A stretch of 64,000 nt of DNA, from assembly GCF_002261215.1 (NCBI RefSeq), contig NZ_NEVS01000001.1, positions 310,001 through 374,000 on the forward strand. The letters are read 5' to 3'. This document shows positions 36,376 through 45,537 of this stretch, in pieces. A model generated the notes under the pieces. The model was not told the DNA's origin and made no database searches. It worked only from the letters and a program-made list of their open reading frames with translations. The stretch is from Bordetella genomosp. 11 (GTDB lineage Bacteria > Pseudomonadota > Gammaproteobacteria > Burkholderiales > Burkholderiaceae_B). The number at the start of each line of letters is the position of its first letter. The first letter of the stretch is position 1. The translations under genes were made by a program, and so were the position numbers.

Positions 36376-37698
36376 ATGTCCTCCACCCCCTCGAACGACT
36401 CCCCGCGCGGGGCGCGCGGCAGAACCGCCGGCCGGATCGCCGTCCGTATCGTCGTCGCGCTGCTTCTGGTCCTGGCCGCCGGCGTGGCCGCGCTGGCATG
36501 GCGCGGTTATCGCGACGATCCGTCCACCGGACCGCTCCAGGCCAGCGCCGATCCCGCCCAGCGCGTGGCCTACGGCGCCTACCTGGCCAAAGTGGGCGAT
36601 TGCATGGCTTGCCACACGGTGCCGGGCGGCCAACCGTATGCCGGCGGCGCCGCTATCCCGACGGCCTTCGGCACCTTCTACGGCCCCAACATCACCCCCG
36701 ACCCGTCCACCGGCATCGGCGCCTGGACGGCCGACGATTTCTGGCGCGCCTTGCACCAGGGCAAGGCACCGTCGGGCGCGCTGCTGTATCCGGCCTTCCC
36801 CTATACGGAATACACCCGCATCAGCCGCGCGGATGCCGACGCGCTCTATGCCTATCTGCGCACCGTCGCGCCGGTTGCCCGTCCCAGCAGGCCGCATGAC
36901 CTGGATTTCCCCTATGGTTGGCGGCCCTTGCTGGCGCTGTGGCGGGGCCTGTATTTCCAGCCCGGCGTGCACGCCGATGCCGGCGCCGATAGCGAGCTGG
37001 CGCGCGGCCGGTACCTGGTCGACGGCCTGGGGCATTGCATCGCCTGCCATGCGCCGCGCAATGGGCTGGGCGCCACGCCCGGCGGATCCGGCCTCGCGGG
37101 CGGCACCATCGAAGGCCTGGGGTGGTACGCACCCGCATTGGATGGCGATCCGCGCAACGGCCTGGGACGGTGGTCGCAAGACGATATCGTGGCCTTGCTG
37201 AAAACCGGCACCAGCGCGTACGGCGCTGCCGCCGGCCCGATGGGCGAAGTCGTCGCGGGCAGCACGCAATACCTGACCGATGCCGACGCGCGCGCGATCG
37301 CGGTGTATCTGAAGTCGCTGCCCGCCGGCCCGGCCCCAGCCGCGGCGACCGTGCGCGAGGCAGGCGGCATGCGGCGCGGCGCGGCCGTGTACGAGCAGCA
37401 TTGCGTGCAATGCCATGCCGCCGACGGCCAGGGCAAAGGCAGGGACTGGCCGGCGCTGGCGGGCAATATCAGCGTCACCGCGCCCTATCCGGGCAATGTC
37501 ATCCACATGGTGCTCGAAGGCGGTTTCGCGCCGGCCACGGCGGGCAATCCGCGTCCGCACGGCATGCCGCCGTTCGGCCAGGTACTGGGCGACGATGACG
37601 TCGCCGCCGTGGTGAGCTATGTGCGCAACAGCTGGGGCAATGCCGCGGGCGGCGTGACCTCGTTGCAGGTCAAGCAAGCCCGGGCGATAGGCGGATAG
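36376..37698 (+). CDS. Trihaem membrane cytochrome c (alcohol/aldehyde dehydrogenase subunit type)
   Basis: A 440-residue protein with an N-terminal anchor (about 24-44) and three CxxCH haem sites: CMACH near 76, CIACH near 221 and CVQCH near 343. The spacing and segments such as TAFGTFYGPNITPDPSTGIG and YPAFPYTEYTRIS match the cytochrome subunit of membrane-bound alcohol, gluconate or isoquinoline dehydrogenases. No dehydrogenase flavoprotein or molybdoprotein subunit is nearby, so its electron donor is unclear. ATG 36376 is used; no strong ribosome site precedes it. Confidence 0.92.
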   Translation: MSSTPSNDSPRGARGRTAGRIAVRIVVALLLVLAAGVAALAWRGYRDDPSTGPLQASADPAQRVAYGAYLAKVGDCMACHTVPGGQPYAGGAAIPTAFGTFYGPNITPDPSTGIGAWTADDFWRALHQGKAPSGALLYPAFPYTEYTRISRADADALYAYLRTVAPVARPSRPHDLDFPYGWRPLLALWRGLYFQPGVHADAGADSELARGRYLVDGLGHCIACHAPRNGLGATPGGSGLAGGTIEGLGWYAPALDGDPRNGLGRWSQDDIVALLKTGTSAYGAAAGPMGEVVAGSTQYLTDADARAIAVYLKSLPAGPAPAAATVREAGGMRRGAAVYEQHCVQCHAADGQGKGRDWPALAGNISVTAPYPGNVIHMVLEGGFAPATAGNPRPHGMPPFGQVLGDDDVAAVVSYVRNSWGNAAGGVTSLQVKQARAIGG

Positions 37699-37717
37699 GC
37701 GCCGACGCGCCCGGGGT

Positions 37718-38644
37718 TTACTTGCTGTTCTGCAGGATCGCCATGGCCTGGCGTTCCATGAATTCGCCCAGCGTGTCGATGCCGCGCAGCTTCAGGATGG
37801 TGTTGCGTACCGCGGCTTCCACCAGCACGGCCAGGTTGCGGCCGGCGGCCACCTGCAGCATCACCTTGCGGATGGGCAAGCCCAGCATGTCCTGCGTAAT
37901 GTCCTGCAGCGGCAGCCGTTCGAACTTGTCCTGGGCCGTCGCGCGCACCAGGTGCACGATCAGCTTCAGGCGCATCTTGCGGCGCACGGACGTCTCGCCG
38001 AAGATGGTGCGGATGTCCAGCAGGCCCAGGCCGCGCACCTCCAGCAGGTTCTGCAGCAGCGAAGGGCAGTGGCCCTCGATCATGTTCGGCGCCGTGCGCG
38101 AGAGTTCGACCGCGTCGTCCGCGACCAGCCCGTGCCCGCGCGAAATCAATTCCAGCGCCAGCTCGCTCTTGCCCAGGCCCGATTCGCCGGTGATCAGCAC
38201 CCCCAGCCCCAGCACGTCCAGGAAAACGCCGTGCACCGTGGTGGTCGGCGCCAGCTTCTTGCCCAGGTAAATGCGCAGGAGATCGATCAATTGCGCGGCG
38301 GGAACCGGCGTGCTCAGCAACGGCACCTGGTGCTGGTCGCATTGGTCGATGAGGTCCTGCGGTGCGGTCAGGCCATCGGCCAGCAGGATCGCCGGCACGC
38401 CGCCGATCAGCAGTTCGTCCATGTGGTGCATGCGACGCCGCAGGTCGAAACGGGTGTAGTAGGCCAGCTCTTCCTGTCCGAACACCTGGATGCGCGAGGG
38501 GTGGATCAGGTTCAGGTGGCCGACCAGGTCGGCCGCGGCCATGCCGTCGTCCGGCACGACCCGATCCGCCGCGCCTTGTCCCGCGATCCAATTGAAGGGG
38601 ATTTTGTCGGCGTTGTCGTCGACCAGTTCCTGGACGGTAAGCAT
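37718..38644 (-). CDS. hprK: HPr kinase/phosphorylase
   Basis: A 308-residue bifunctional enzyme that phosphorylates and dephosphorylates Ser on HPr. An N-terminal domain (1-130) is followed by the conserved VHG near 138, P-loop GESGLGKS at 153-160, the LVADDAVEL strand, and the C-terminal [13 protein letters not shown] signature. In beta-proteobacteria it sits with ptsN and tunes the nitrogen-PTS rather than sugar uptake. It is the last gene of the leftward block, 13 bp after ptsN. Confidence 0.96.
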   Translation of the reverse strand: MLTVQELVDDNADKIPFNWIAGQGAADRVVPDDGMAAADLVGHLNLIHPSRIQVFGQEELAYYTRFDLRRRMHHMDELLIGGVPAILLADGLTAPQDLIDQCDQHQVPLLSTPVPAAQLIDLLRIYLGKKLAPTTTVHGVFLDVLGLGVLITGESGLGKSELALELISRGHGLVADDAVELSRTAPNMIEGHCPSLLQNLLEVRGLGLLDIRTIFGETSVRRKMRLKLIVHLVRATAQDKFERLPLQDITQDMLGLPIRKVMLQVAAGRNLAVLVEAAVRNTILKLRGIDTLGEFMERQAMAILQNSK

Positions 38645-38657
38645 GGCGATGGGAAGA

Positions 38658-39113
38658 TCAGAGTGTGCCGGTCGTCAACATGCGATGCACCGCCACTGGA
38701 TCGGTTTCCGTGGCCAGGGCTTCGCGTAGGGGTTTGTTGGACATCAATTGCGCGAGCTCGGCGAGTATATCCAGGTGCTGCTGGGTCGCGTTCTCCGGCA
38801 CCAGCAGGAACAGCAGCATGCTGACCGGCTGATTGTCCGGCGAGTCGAAGGGCACGGGCCGCGACAGGCGAAAAAACGCCGCCACCGCCTCGTCCAGCGA
38901 CTTGACCCGGCCGTGCGGTACCGCGACGCCTTGGCCCAATCCGGTGGAACCCAGCCGCTCCCTGGCGAAGAGGCTGTCGAATACGGTCGAACGGGCCAGG
39001 CCGTGATGGTTTTCGAAAAGCAGGCCCGCCTGTTCGAATGCCCGCTTCTTACTGGTGGCCAGCAGGTCAAGCACGACATTCCCGGCAGGCAGGATGCGGG
39101 GCAGATGATTCAT
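38658..39113 (-). CDS. ptsN: PTS IIA-like nitrogen regulatory protein PtsN
   Basis: A 151-residue EIIA-Ntr protein. The phosphoacceptor is His67 in [10 protein letters not shown]. The preceding [15 protein letters not shown] and later [18 protein letters not shown] are typical. It receives phosphate via PtsP and HPr and regulates K+ and nitrogen balance. ATG 39113 stands only 6 nt after a perfect TATAAT with no ribosome site, so a leaderless mRNA is possible. Confidence 0.95.
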   Translation of the reverse strand: MNHLPRILPAGNVVLDLLATSKKRAFEQAGLLFENHHGLARSTVFDSLFARERLGSTGLGQGVAVPHGRVKSLDEAVAAFFRLSRPVPFDSPDNQPVSMLLFLLVPENATQQHLDILAELAQLMSNKPLREALATETDPVAVHRMLTTGTL

Positions 39114-39119
39114 GATTGG

Positions 39120-39125
39120 ATTATA
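39120..39125 (-). promoter_or_regulatory. -10 element directly before ptsN
   Basis: On the minus strand TATAATCCAATCATG places the -10 consensus six bases before the ptsN start codon, so transcription would begin at or next to the A of ATG. The -35 is weak (TTGCGT with a 15-bp spacer is the best choice). Confidence 0.45.
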
Positions 39126-39408
39126 TGTTCATATGCCGCAACGCAAAAAAACAGATAAGGCGGCGCGCGGCGTCGTTATTCCCTCACGCGGAGAGATCGC
39201 TTCTGGCAAATGGGGATTCGGTGCAGGTGGGAAATACGGGAGGCGGGGGTTTGCTGCGTCAGGGCCGCAAGCCGGGCCGGGGGAGGTTCAGCATGACCGA
39301 TGCCCCGAAAACGTGGAATCTGCGGGACATCGGCGCTTGGGACCTGCGTTGCGCGTGTGGCGCGAACTTATCGCTCGTCAACGAGCGTTCGTGAGGCGCG
39401 GTGCGGCG
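39126..39408. other. Intergenic region between ptsN and hpf
   Basis: A gap of nearly 300 bp. A 92-codon plus-strand frame (39116-39394) has no ribosome site, no family resemblance and overlaps the ptsN -10, so it is not called. A short 7-bp hairpin (CGCTCGT/ACGAGCG, 39372-39387) lies just past the hpf stop but lacks a T-run. Nothing else is evident. Confidence 0.5.
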
Positions 39409-39732
39409 TCAGGCCGCTGCGGGTAGTCGCTTCACGGACTCGGTGGCGTGGCTCTGTACCTTATCCTTGTGTCTGATAACCTGACGGTCGATTTTATCGG
39501 CGAGCAAGTCAATGGCGGCGTAGAGGTTTTCATCCTGTGCTTCGCAATGGATGTCCTTGCCTCGCAATCTCATGGTGACTTCGGCGGTATGTCGCAAAGG
39601 TTCCACCGAGAGCATGACCTGCACATCGATGATGTGATCGAAATGCCGCAGAGCTCGCGCCAATTTGTTCACTACATACTCCCGGATCGCCGGGGTGACG
39701 TCGAGATGACGACCGCAGATGCTTAGATTCAT
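39409..39732 (-). CDS. hpf: Ribosome hibernation-promoting factor HPF (short form)
   Basis: A 107-residue short-type HPF/YhbH that binds the 30S decoding centre and drives 100S dimers in stationary phase. Typical elements are MNLSICGRHLDVTPAIREYV, VQVMLSVEPLRHTAEVTMRL and AIDLLADKIDRQV. Start ATG 39732 has a strong AAGGAGA site. In most relatives rpoN lies directly upstream; here the 232 bp to lptB hold no gene. Confidence 0.95.
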   Translation of the reverse strand: MNLSICGRHLDVTPAIREYVVNKLARALRHFDHIIDVQVMLSVEPLRHTAEVTMRLRGKDIHCEAQDENLYAAIDLLADKIDRQVIRHKDKVQSHATESVKRLPAAA

Positions 39733-39964
39733 AGTGCAATCTCCTTCTGCCAAGAAAAGGTTCGTTTGCGCGTAAGAGCAAAGATTTCCCGCTGTGTATC
39801 TCCTTTTGTAAAAAACGAAGGAACCGATACTTTCAGAGCCCTGCCCACCGCCCTACGGCTGAGTGAAATGCGGCGCCCTGTAATCCTAGTGTAAAGACTC
39901 CAGCGGGCAATTCAATCCGTCCCTGAAAGAAGTCCGCGACCCGCCCGTTGAAACGCGTCGATCG

Positions 39965-40753
39965 TTACATTTTGAAGTGTTCACCCAGATAGACGCGCCG
40001 CACGGCGGGGTCGCCGACGATGTCTTCCGGATGGCCGTCCGTCAATACCTTGCCTTCGCTGATGATGTAGGCGCGGTCGCAGATGCCCAGCGTTTCGCGA
40101 ACGTTATGGTCGGTGATCAATACACCGATGCCGCGGCTTTTCAGGAAGCGCACGATGCGCTGGATTTCGATCACGGCAATCGGATCGACCCCGGCGAACG
40201 GTTCGTCCAGCAGGATGAAGCGCGGGCTGGTAGCCAGGGCGCGCGCGATTTCCACCCGGCGGCGCTCACCGCCGGATAGGGAAATCGCCGTATTGCCGCG
40301 GATATGGCCGATCTGCAGTTCGTCGAGCAGCAGTTCGAGGTTTTCATTGATGGCCTGCGCGGAGATCTGCCGTCCGCGCTCGTCCTGCTGCAGTTCGAGC
40401 ACGGCACGGATATTCTGTTCCACGGTCAGCCGGCGGAATACGGAGGCGTCCTGCGGCAGGTAGGACAGGCCAAGGCGGGCGCGCTTGTGTATGGGCAGCC
40501 CGGTGATGTTCTGTTCGTCGATCTCGATACGGCCGGCCTCGGCCGGCACCAGCCCCACGATCATGTAGAAGCTGGTCGTCTTGCCCGCGCCGTTCGGCCC
40601 GAGCAGGCCGACGACTTCGCCGCTGTCCACGGAAAGCGATACGTCCTGTACGACGGTGCGGCCGTGGTAGGTCTTGCGCAGGCCTACCGCGCGCAGGCTG
40701 CTGGGACGGGACGTGGCCGGCGTCTGGGCTTCGGGAGTGGCTTGCGTGATCAT
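39965..40753 (-). CDS. lptB: LPS export ABC transporter ATP-binding protein LptB
   Basis: A 262-residue ABC ATPase that powers LptFG and drives LPS transport to the cell surface. It has Walker [11 protein letters not shown]-loop [17 protein letters not shown], signature [15 protein letters not shown], Walker [14 protein letters not shown] and the H-loop ITDHNVRE. It has a short Thr/Pro-rich N-terminal extension of about 20 residues. It lies 81 bp downstream of lptA. Confidence 0.97.
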   Translation of the reverse strand: MITQATPEAQTPATSRPSSLRAVGLRKTYHGRTVVQDVSLSVDSGEVVGLLGPNGAGKTTSFYMIVGLVPAEAGRIEIDEQNITGLPIHKRARLGLSYLPQDASVFRRLTVEQNIRAVLELQQDERGRQISAQAINENLELLLDELQIGHIRGNTAISLSGGERRRVEIARALATSPRFILLDEPFAGVDPIAVIEIQRIVRFLKSRGIGVLITDHNVRETLGICDRAYIISEGKVLTDGHPEDIVGDPAVRRVYLGEHFKM

Positions 40754-40834
40754 TGAGCGTGGCTGCAGTCGGGTAAACGGGATACCGGCGATGCCGGTGG
40801 CGCGCCGGCCGCGCTGGCGCGGCGGCGGGAAGGA

Positions 40835-41593
40835 TCAGGGCTTGACGGCGGACTTGCCGGGGGCGGCTTTGCCCGCGGCTGGCTTGCCCTGTTGCGCCCG
40901 GCATTCCGCGATGGCCGCATCGGTGCGCGCGCGCGGTTCCATGACGGACCGGACGCGGCCGGCGGGCGCCGAGGATTCGGGGCCGCCTATGGCCTCGTAG
41001 GTGCCTGCCTTGTCGTTGTAGCGGACGCGGTCGCCACGGATGGTGTCGAAGGGCTTGCCGCAGATGAAACGCGTCACGACGGCCTGGCCGATCAGGTCGA
41101 AGGTACTCTTGGTGCCGTCGTATTCGGCGCGGCGTCCCACCCCTTCGATCACCTCGAAGTTTTCCGGACGTTCCTGGCGCACGGTCACCATCTTGCCCGG
41201 GCTGGCCAGCGCGGTGCCGTACTGGTTGCCCTGGGCATCCTCGCGCATCTGGAGTTCGTCGGAATGCAGGGTCATCAGGCCGCGCGTCATGATGACGTTG
41301 CCGGTGAACACGCTGGTCTTCTTGACATCATCGTAGTGCAGGGTTTCCGACAGGATTACCGTGTTCGGTTCCTGCTCTGGCGTCTGCGCGCCGTCCTTGC
41401 CGGGGGCCTTCGACCCATTGGTGCCGGGGCTTTTCTTGGCGGGCGCCTGTCCCGACACGGCGGGCGCCGGCGAGGTGGCGGGCGCCACGGGGGTGGACGC
41501 TGCGCCTTGCGCCTGCGCGCCGGCGGCGGCCATGGCAAGGATGACGCCGGTCAGCCAGACAGACGGCGGGCGTTTGGGGAGTGCAATCATCAT
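40835..41593 (-). CDS. lptA: LPS transport periplasmic protein LptA
   Basis: A 252-residue periplasmic bridge protein with a signal peptide (about 1-28, cut after AQA). A Pro/Ala/Gly-rich stretch (30-75) precedes the OstA-type beta-jellyroll core (about 78-190), with LHYDDVKKTSVFTGNVIMTR and RRAEYDGTKSTFDLIG. A Lys/Ala-rich tail follows. The core is typical, but the flanking low-complexity ends make it longer than E. coli LptA (185 aa). The ATG overlaps the lptC stop. Confidence 0.93.
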   Translation of the reverse strand: MMIALPKRPPSVWLTGVILAMAAAGAQAQGAASTPVAPATSPAPAVSGQAPAKKSPGTNGSKAPGKDGAQTPEQEPNTVILSETLHYDDVKKTSVFTGNVIMTRGLMTLHSDELQMREDAQGNQYGTALASPGKMVTVRQERPENFEVIEGVGRRAEYDGTKSTFDLIGQAVVTRFICGKPFDTIRGDRVRYNDKAGTYEAIGGPESSAPAGRVRSVMEPRARTDAAIAECRAQQGKPAAGKAAPGKSAVKP

Positions 41594-42312
41594 TGTTTTT
41601 TTACGGATGCGTGGGCGGGCGCCTGCGCGGACGCGGCGGGCGTCCGGGCGGGCGGTTGTGTATCGGTCCGCGGCGCGGGCGAGCCATCCGCGGGCTTGGA
41701 TTGATCCTTGGGCTTGTCCTTGGAATTCGTGTGCTGCGTATCCGCGGGCGCGATTTCCACGTTGGTGGACGAGAATACTTCCAATTGGCGGGTCTTGTTG
41801 TTGTACTTCATTCCCGTCCCGTTCATGCGCGACTGGCCGCGCGTCACCAGCGCGGGCAATGTGGTGCTGATCGTATCGTCGTCGGGCAGGATCACCAGCT
41901 GCTCGCTGCGCACGTCCAGCGGCGGCGTGTCCGCATCCGGCTGGCGATGCATGTGCGCGTTCTTGTCCATCACGATGCGCTTGCCGCCTTCATACATCGT
42001 GGCCGTCTCGGACGTCGCCACGGTGATGGGCGTGTTGGGGCGCAAACCGACGGCACGCGGGTCGGTCACCACGTAGGAATCGTCGTCCGGGTAGTGTTCG
42101 CCGTAATCGCCTTCCATGCGGTTGATGGGCTTGCCGTCCTGGCCGGTGCGCACCATGACGAAATTGCGCGACCACGCGTCCATTTCGTGCGTCAGGCGCC
42201 GTGGCGGATCGGTCGGCACGGCCCGCTGGGTATAGTCGGCCGCCCACCACGTCCCGAGAACCAGGGCGAGGAGCAGAAACAGCGCGATCAGCGATGGGAA
42301 GCGTTCTTTCAT
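41590..42312 (-). CDS. lptC: LPS export ABC transporter periplasmic protein LptC
   Basis: A 240-residue bitopic protein with one N-terminal membrane helix (about 7-25). The periplasmic jellyroll includes SRNFVMVRTGQDGKPINRME, a VATSETATMYEGGKRIVMD repeat-like strand and NGTGMKYNNKTRQLEVFS. It takes LPS from LptBFG to LptA. A Lys/Pro/Ala-rich C-terminal tail of about 45 residues is extra relative to E. coli (191 aa). Confidence 0.93.
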   Translation of the reverse strand: MKERFPSLIALFLLLALVLGTWWAADYTQRAVPTDPPRRLTHEMDAWSRNFVMVRTGQDGKPINRMEGDYGEHYPDDDSYVVTDPRAVGLRPNTPITVATSETATMYEGGKRIVMDKNAHMHRQPDADTPPLDVRSEQLVILPDDDTISTTLPALVTRGQSRMNGTGMKYNNKTRQLEVFSSTNVEIAPADTQHTNSKDKPKDQSKPADGSPAPRTDTQPPARTPAASAQAPAHASVKKQ

Positions 42313-42399
42313 GCGATACGGTAGGTCATTCTGTGCGGTGCGGTCCGGTGGTGTGCGGTGGCGTGGTGTGCGATGGCGGGAGTGGAGGACAGGCCGGGG

Positions 42400-43011
42400 T
42401 TACTGGATCGCGCCCGGGCCGAGCAGCCCCGGAGAGGCCAGCAGCGCGCCGAGCCGGCCCTGGCACGCCAGCAGCACGTCGCAGCATTCGCGCACCGCGC
42501 CGCTGCCGCCGGGCAGGGTGGCCACCCAGTGCGCCCCCTGTGCTACGTAGGCCGGGGCATTGGGTACGGAGGCGGCGAAGCCGGCTCGCTGCATGGCCGG
42601 CAGATCGATGATGTCGTCGCCCATGTAGCCCGTCTGCTCCAGCGTCACGCCGCTGCGCTGCGCCAGTGCCGCAAGGGCGCCGCCCTTGTCGCGCACGCCC
42701 TGCATGACTTCCGCGATGCCCAGTTCCGCGGCGCGCCGGTCCACGATGGGGCCGGACCGGCCCGTGATGAGCGCGACCGCGATGCCGCCTTCGGCCAGCA
42801 GGCGCAGGCCATGACCATCCAGAGCATTGAATCGCTTGAAGAGTTCCCCATGCTCGCCGTAGTACAGGCTGCCGTCGGTGAGCACGCCGTCCACGTCGAA
42901 CACCATCAGGCGCACGGCGGCCGCGCGCTCTTTCACGGCGGGCTGCAGTCGCGCCAGTATCAGGGCTTCCGCGGGATGTATCGCCGAACGCGCCGTTGCA
43001 ATCATGTTCAT
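42400..43011 (-). CDS. kdsC: 3-deoxy-D-manno-octulosonate 8-phosphate phosphatase KdsC
   Basis: A 203-residue HAD phosphatase that makes free Kdo for LPS. The nucleophile motif is MVFDVDGVLTDG, the second motif ALITGRSGPIV, and the third GYMGDDIIDLPAM. There is no cap domain, as in KdsC. The start overlaps the kdsD stop (ATGA). An 87-bp gap of Gly-Val-codon-like repeats precedes lptC. Confidence 0.96.
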   Translation of the reverse strand: MNMIATARSAIHPAEALILARLQPAVKERAAAVRLMVFDVDGVLTDGSLYYGEHGELFKRFNALDGHGLRLLAEGGIAVALITGRSGPIVDRRAAELGIAEVMQGVRDKGGALAALAQRSGVTLEQTGYMGDDIIDLPAMQRAGFAASVPNAPAYVAQGAHWVATLPGGSGAVRECCDVLLACQGRLGALLASPGLLGPGAIQ

Positions 43012-43997
43012 ACCACCTTCGCCGCCATCAGGTCGTGCATGTGTAGGGCGCCGATCAGTACGCCATCGGGATCCAGGACGAGCATCTGGCTGACGCGCAA
43101 TTCGTCCATCTGTTGGGCGGCGACCACCGCCAGGGCATCGGGGGGCACCGTATGCGGCGACACCGTCATGCCATCCGTGATCTTCAGACCGCGGACGTCG
43201 CCGTGGCGTTCAATGAGGCGGCGCAGGTCGCCGTCGGTGAAGATGCCCAGCGGATGCCGCCGCTCATCCACGATGACCGTCATGCCCATGCGCTTGCGGG
43301 ACATTTCCTCCAGGGCGCGGGACAGGGGAGCATCCGACGGCACCATGGGCAGGTCGTCGCCTTGCCGCATGACGTCCCGCACATGGGTCAGCAGGCGCCG
43401 GCCCAGCGTGCCGCCGGGATGCGAGCGCGCGAAGTCCTCCGGCCCGAAGCCGCGTGCTTCCAGGCAGGAGACAGCCAAAGCGTCGCCCAGCGCCAGCGCC
43501 GCCGTCGTGCTGGCGGTGGGCGCCAGGTTCATGGGACATGCTTCCTGCGTGACGCTGACGTCCAGGTGGATATCGGCCTGCCGGGCCAGTTCGGAGGACG
43601 GGTTGCCGGTCATGGCCACCACGCGCGTGCCCAGGCGCCGCGCGGCCGGCAGGATGGTGAGAAGTTCGCTGCCCGAGCCGGAATAGGAAATGGCGATCAA
43701 TACGTCGTCCGCGGTGAGCATGCCGAGGTCGCCATGCACGGCTTCGGCCGCATGCAGGAAAAACGACGGTGTCCCGGTGGATGCCAGCGTGGCGGCGACC
43801 TTGCGCGCGATATGGCCTGTTTTGCCGATACCGCTGACCACCACGCGGCCACGGCAATTCAGCAGCATGTCCACGGCGTGGGCGAAACTGTCGTCCAGAC
43901 GGGCTTCCAGTTCGTGCAGGGCTTGCGCCTCGATGCGCAGCGTGCGCCGGGCCGAGGCCAGCGCCGCGTCCGGAGAAGTAGCGGGAAGGGCATTCAT
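43008..43997 (-). CDS. kdsD: D-arabinose 5-phosphate isomerase KdsD
   Basis: A 329-residue enzyme converting ribulose 5-phosphate to arabinose 5-phosphate, the first Kdo step. It has an N-terminal SIS domain ([48 protein letters not shown]) and two C-terminal CBS domains (about 210-329, [12 protein letters not shown]). It is the first gene of the leftward Kdo-Lpt-PTS block and divergent from purT across 200 bp. Confidence 0.96.
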   Translation of the reverse strand: MNALPATSPDAALASARRTLRIEAQALHELEARLDDSFAHAVDMLLNCRGRVVVSGIGKTGHIARKVAATLASTGTPSFFLHAAEAVHGDLGMLTADDVLIAISYSGSGSELLTILPAARRLGTRVVAMTGNPSSELARQADIHLDVSVTQEACPMNLAPTASTTAALALGDALAVSCLEARGFGPEDFARSHPGGTLGRRLLTHVRDVMRQGDDLPMVPSDAPLSRALEEMSRKRMGMTVIVDERRHPLGIFTDGDLRRLIERHGDVRGLKITDGMTVSPHTVPPDALAVVAAQQMDELRVSQMLVLDPDGVLIGALHMHDLMAAKVV

Positions 43998-44197
43998 GGA
44001 GCGATTTTAATCGCAGAGCGGCAACTTGCCCGCGGCGTAGGCGGTTGTTTCCGTCACACCCGGCGCGGCACGGAAGGGCTGGCCGATTTCCAGGGTCCCA
44101 GGGCCGCCCGGCCGGGTTGCCCGGGCACGGGCGCTATGGCATGCTGGCGGGCTCCCATGCCGCGGGCCCGGCCCGTTCTCCACACGCAGGTTTTCCC

Positions 44198-45418
44198 ATG
44201 TCCACGATCCCCGCACCCCGATTCGGCACGCCGCTGTCTTCCGCCGCCACCCGCGTCATGCTGCTGGGTGCCGGAGAGCTCGGCAAGGAAGTCGTCATCG
44301 CCTTGCAACGCCTGGGGGTGGAGGTCATAGCCGTGGACCGCTACGCCGACGCCCCCGGCCAACAGGTGGCCCATCGCGCGCACGTGGTCTCCATGACCGA
44401 CCGCGACGCGCTGCGCGCCGTCATCGAACGCGAGCAGCCCCATGTCATCGTGCCGGAAATCGAGGCCATCGCCACGGACCTGCTGGTGGAGCTGGAAGCG
44501 GCGGGCACCGTCCGCGTCACGCCCACGGCGCGCGCGGCCCAGCTCACCATGAACCGGGAGGGCATACGCCGCCTGGCGGCGGAAACCCTGGGCCTGCCCA
44601 CATCGCCGTACAAATTCGTCGATACCGAGGCGCAGTTGCGCGACGCCATCGCCGGCGGCATCGGCTACCCCTGCGTGATCAAGCCCGTCATGTCCTCGTC
44701 GGGCAAGGGGCAATCGGTCATCAAAGGCCCGGACGACGTCGCCGCCGCCTGGCGTTATGCCCAGGAAGGCGGCCGCACCGGCGCCGGCCGCGCCATCGTG
44801 GAAGGCTTCATCCGTTTCGACTACGAAATCACCCTGCTTACCGTGCGCGCCCGCGGCGCTTCCGGCGAGATCGAGACCGCTTTCTGCGCGCCCATCGGCC
44901 ATAAGCAGGTCGATGGGGACTATGTCGAAAGCTGGCAGCCGCATCCCATGTCGCCGCTGGCGCTCGAGCGCGCCCGCGCCATCGCCCTGGCGGTAACCGG
45001 CAACCTGGGCGGCCTGGGCCTGTTCGGGGTCGAATTGTTCGTCGCCGGCGACCAGGTCTGGTTCTCCGAAGTCAGCCCGCGTCCCCATGACACCGGCATG
45101 GTGACCATGATCACGCAGGTCCAGAACGAATTCGAATTGCATGCCCGCGCGCTGCTGGGCTTGCCGGTGGACGTCGGCATGCGGCAAGCCGGCGCCAGCA
45201 GCGTGATTTACGGCGGTGTAGAGGCCAAGGCCGTGACCTTCGACGGCGTGGCCGCGGCGCTGGCCGAACCAGGCACCGATATCCGCCTGTTCGGCAAACC
45301 CGAATCCTTCGTCAAGCGCCGCATGGGCGTGGCCTTGGCGACCGCCGATGACGTGGATACCGCCCGGGAGAAGGCGCTGCGCGTGTCCGGCGCGGTGACC
45401 GTAAAGGCGGCGCCGTAG
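44198..45418 (+). CDS. purT: Formate-dependent phosphoribosylglycinamide formyltransferase PurT
   Basis: A 406-residue ATP-grasp enzyme of purine synthesis that uses formate and ATP in place of formyl-THF. N-terminal [20 protein letters not shown] is followed by [32 protein letters not shown], the catalytic GLFGVELFV and [17 protein letters not shown] 44198 fits the family start, with CAGG upstream. A bidirectional terminator lies after it. Confidence 0.96.
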   Translation: MSTIPAPRFGTPLSSAATRVMLLGAGELGKEVVIALQRLGVEVIAVDRYADAPGQQVAHRAHVVSMTDRDALRAVIEREQPHVIVPEIEAIATDLLVELEAAGTVRVTPTARAAQLTMNREGIRRLAAETLGLPTSPYKFVDTEAQLRDAIAGGIGYPCVIKPVMSSSGKGQSVIKGPDDVAAAWRYAQEGGRTGAGRAIVEGFIRFDYEITLLTVRARGASGEIETAFCAPIGHKQVDGDYVESWQPHPMSPLALERARAIALAVTGNLGGLGLFGVELFVAGDQVWFSEVSPRPHDTGMVTMITQVQNEFELHARALLGLPVDVGMRQAGASSVIYGGVEAKAVTFDGVAAALAEPGTDIRLFGKPESFVKRRMGVALATADDVDTAREKALRVSGAVTVKAAP

Positions 45419-45493
45419 TCGCGTGAAGCCCGGGCCGCGAATCCGGTCCGGTTCAGCATGTGCTCGCCGGCGCCGGTCCGCGCCGGAACGAAA

Positions 45494-45518
45494 AAACGCC
45501 CGGGGGACCCGGGCGTTT
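45494..45518. terminator. Bidirectional rho-independent terminator
   Basis: A perfect 11-bp stem (AAACGCCCGGG / CCCGGGCGTTT) with a 3-nt loop. The A-run at 45491-45496 gives a TTTTTT tail on the minus strand for the ABC receptor gene, whose stop is 20 nt away. On the plus strand TTTC ends purT transcripts. Confidence 0.8.
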
Positions 45519-45537
45519 CGGCTATCGCGGCCGCGGC

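Noticed and set aside
39116-39394. A 92-codon plus-strand frame between ptsN and hpf
   Set aside because: No ribosome site, an Arg/Gly-rich shadow composition, and it begins inside the ptsN promoter.
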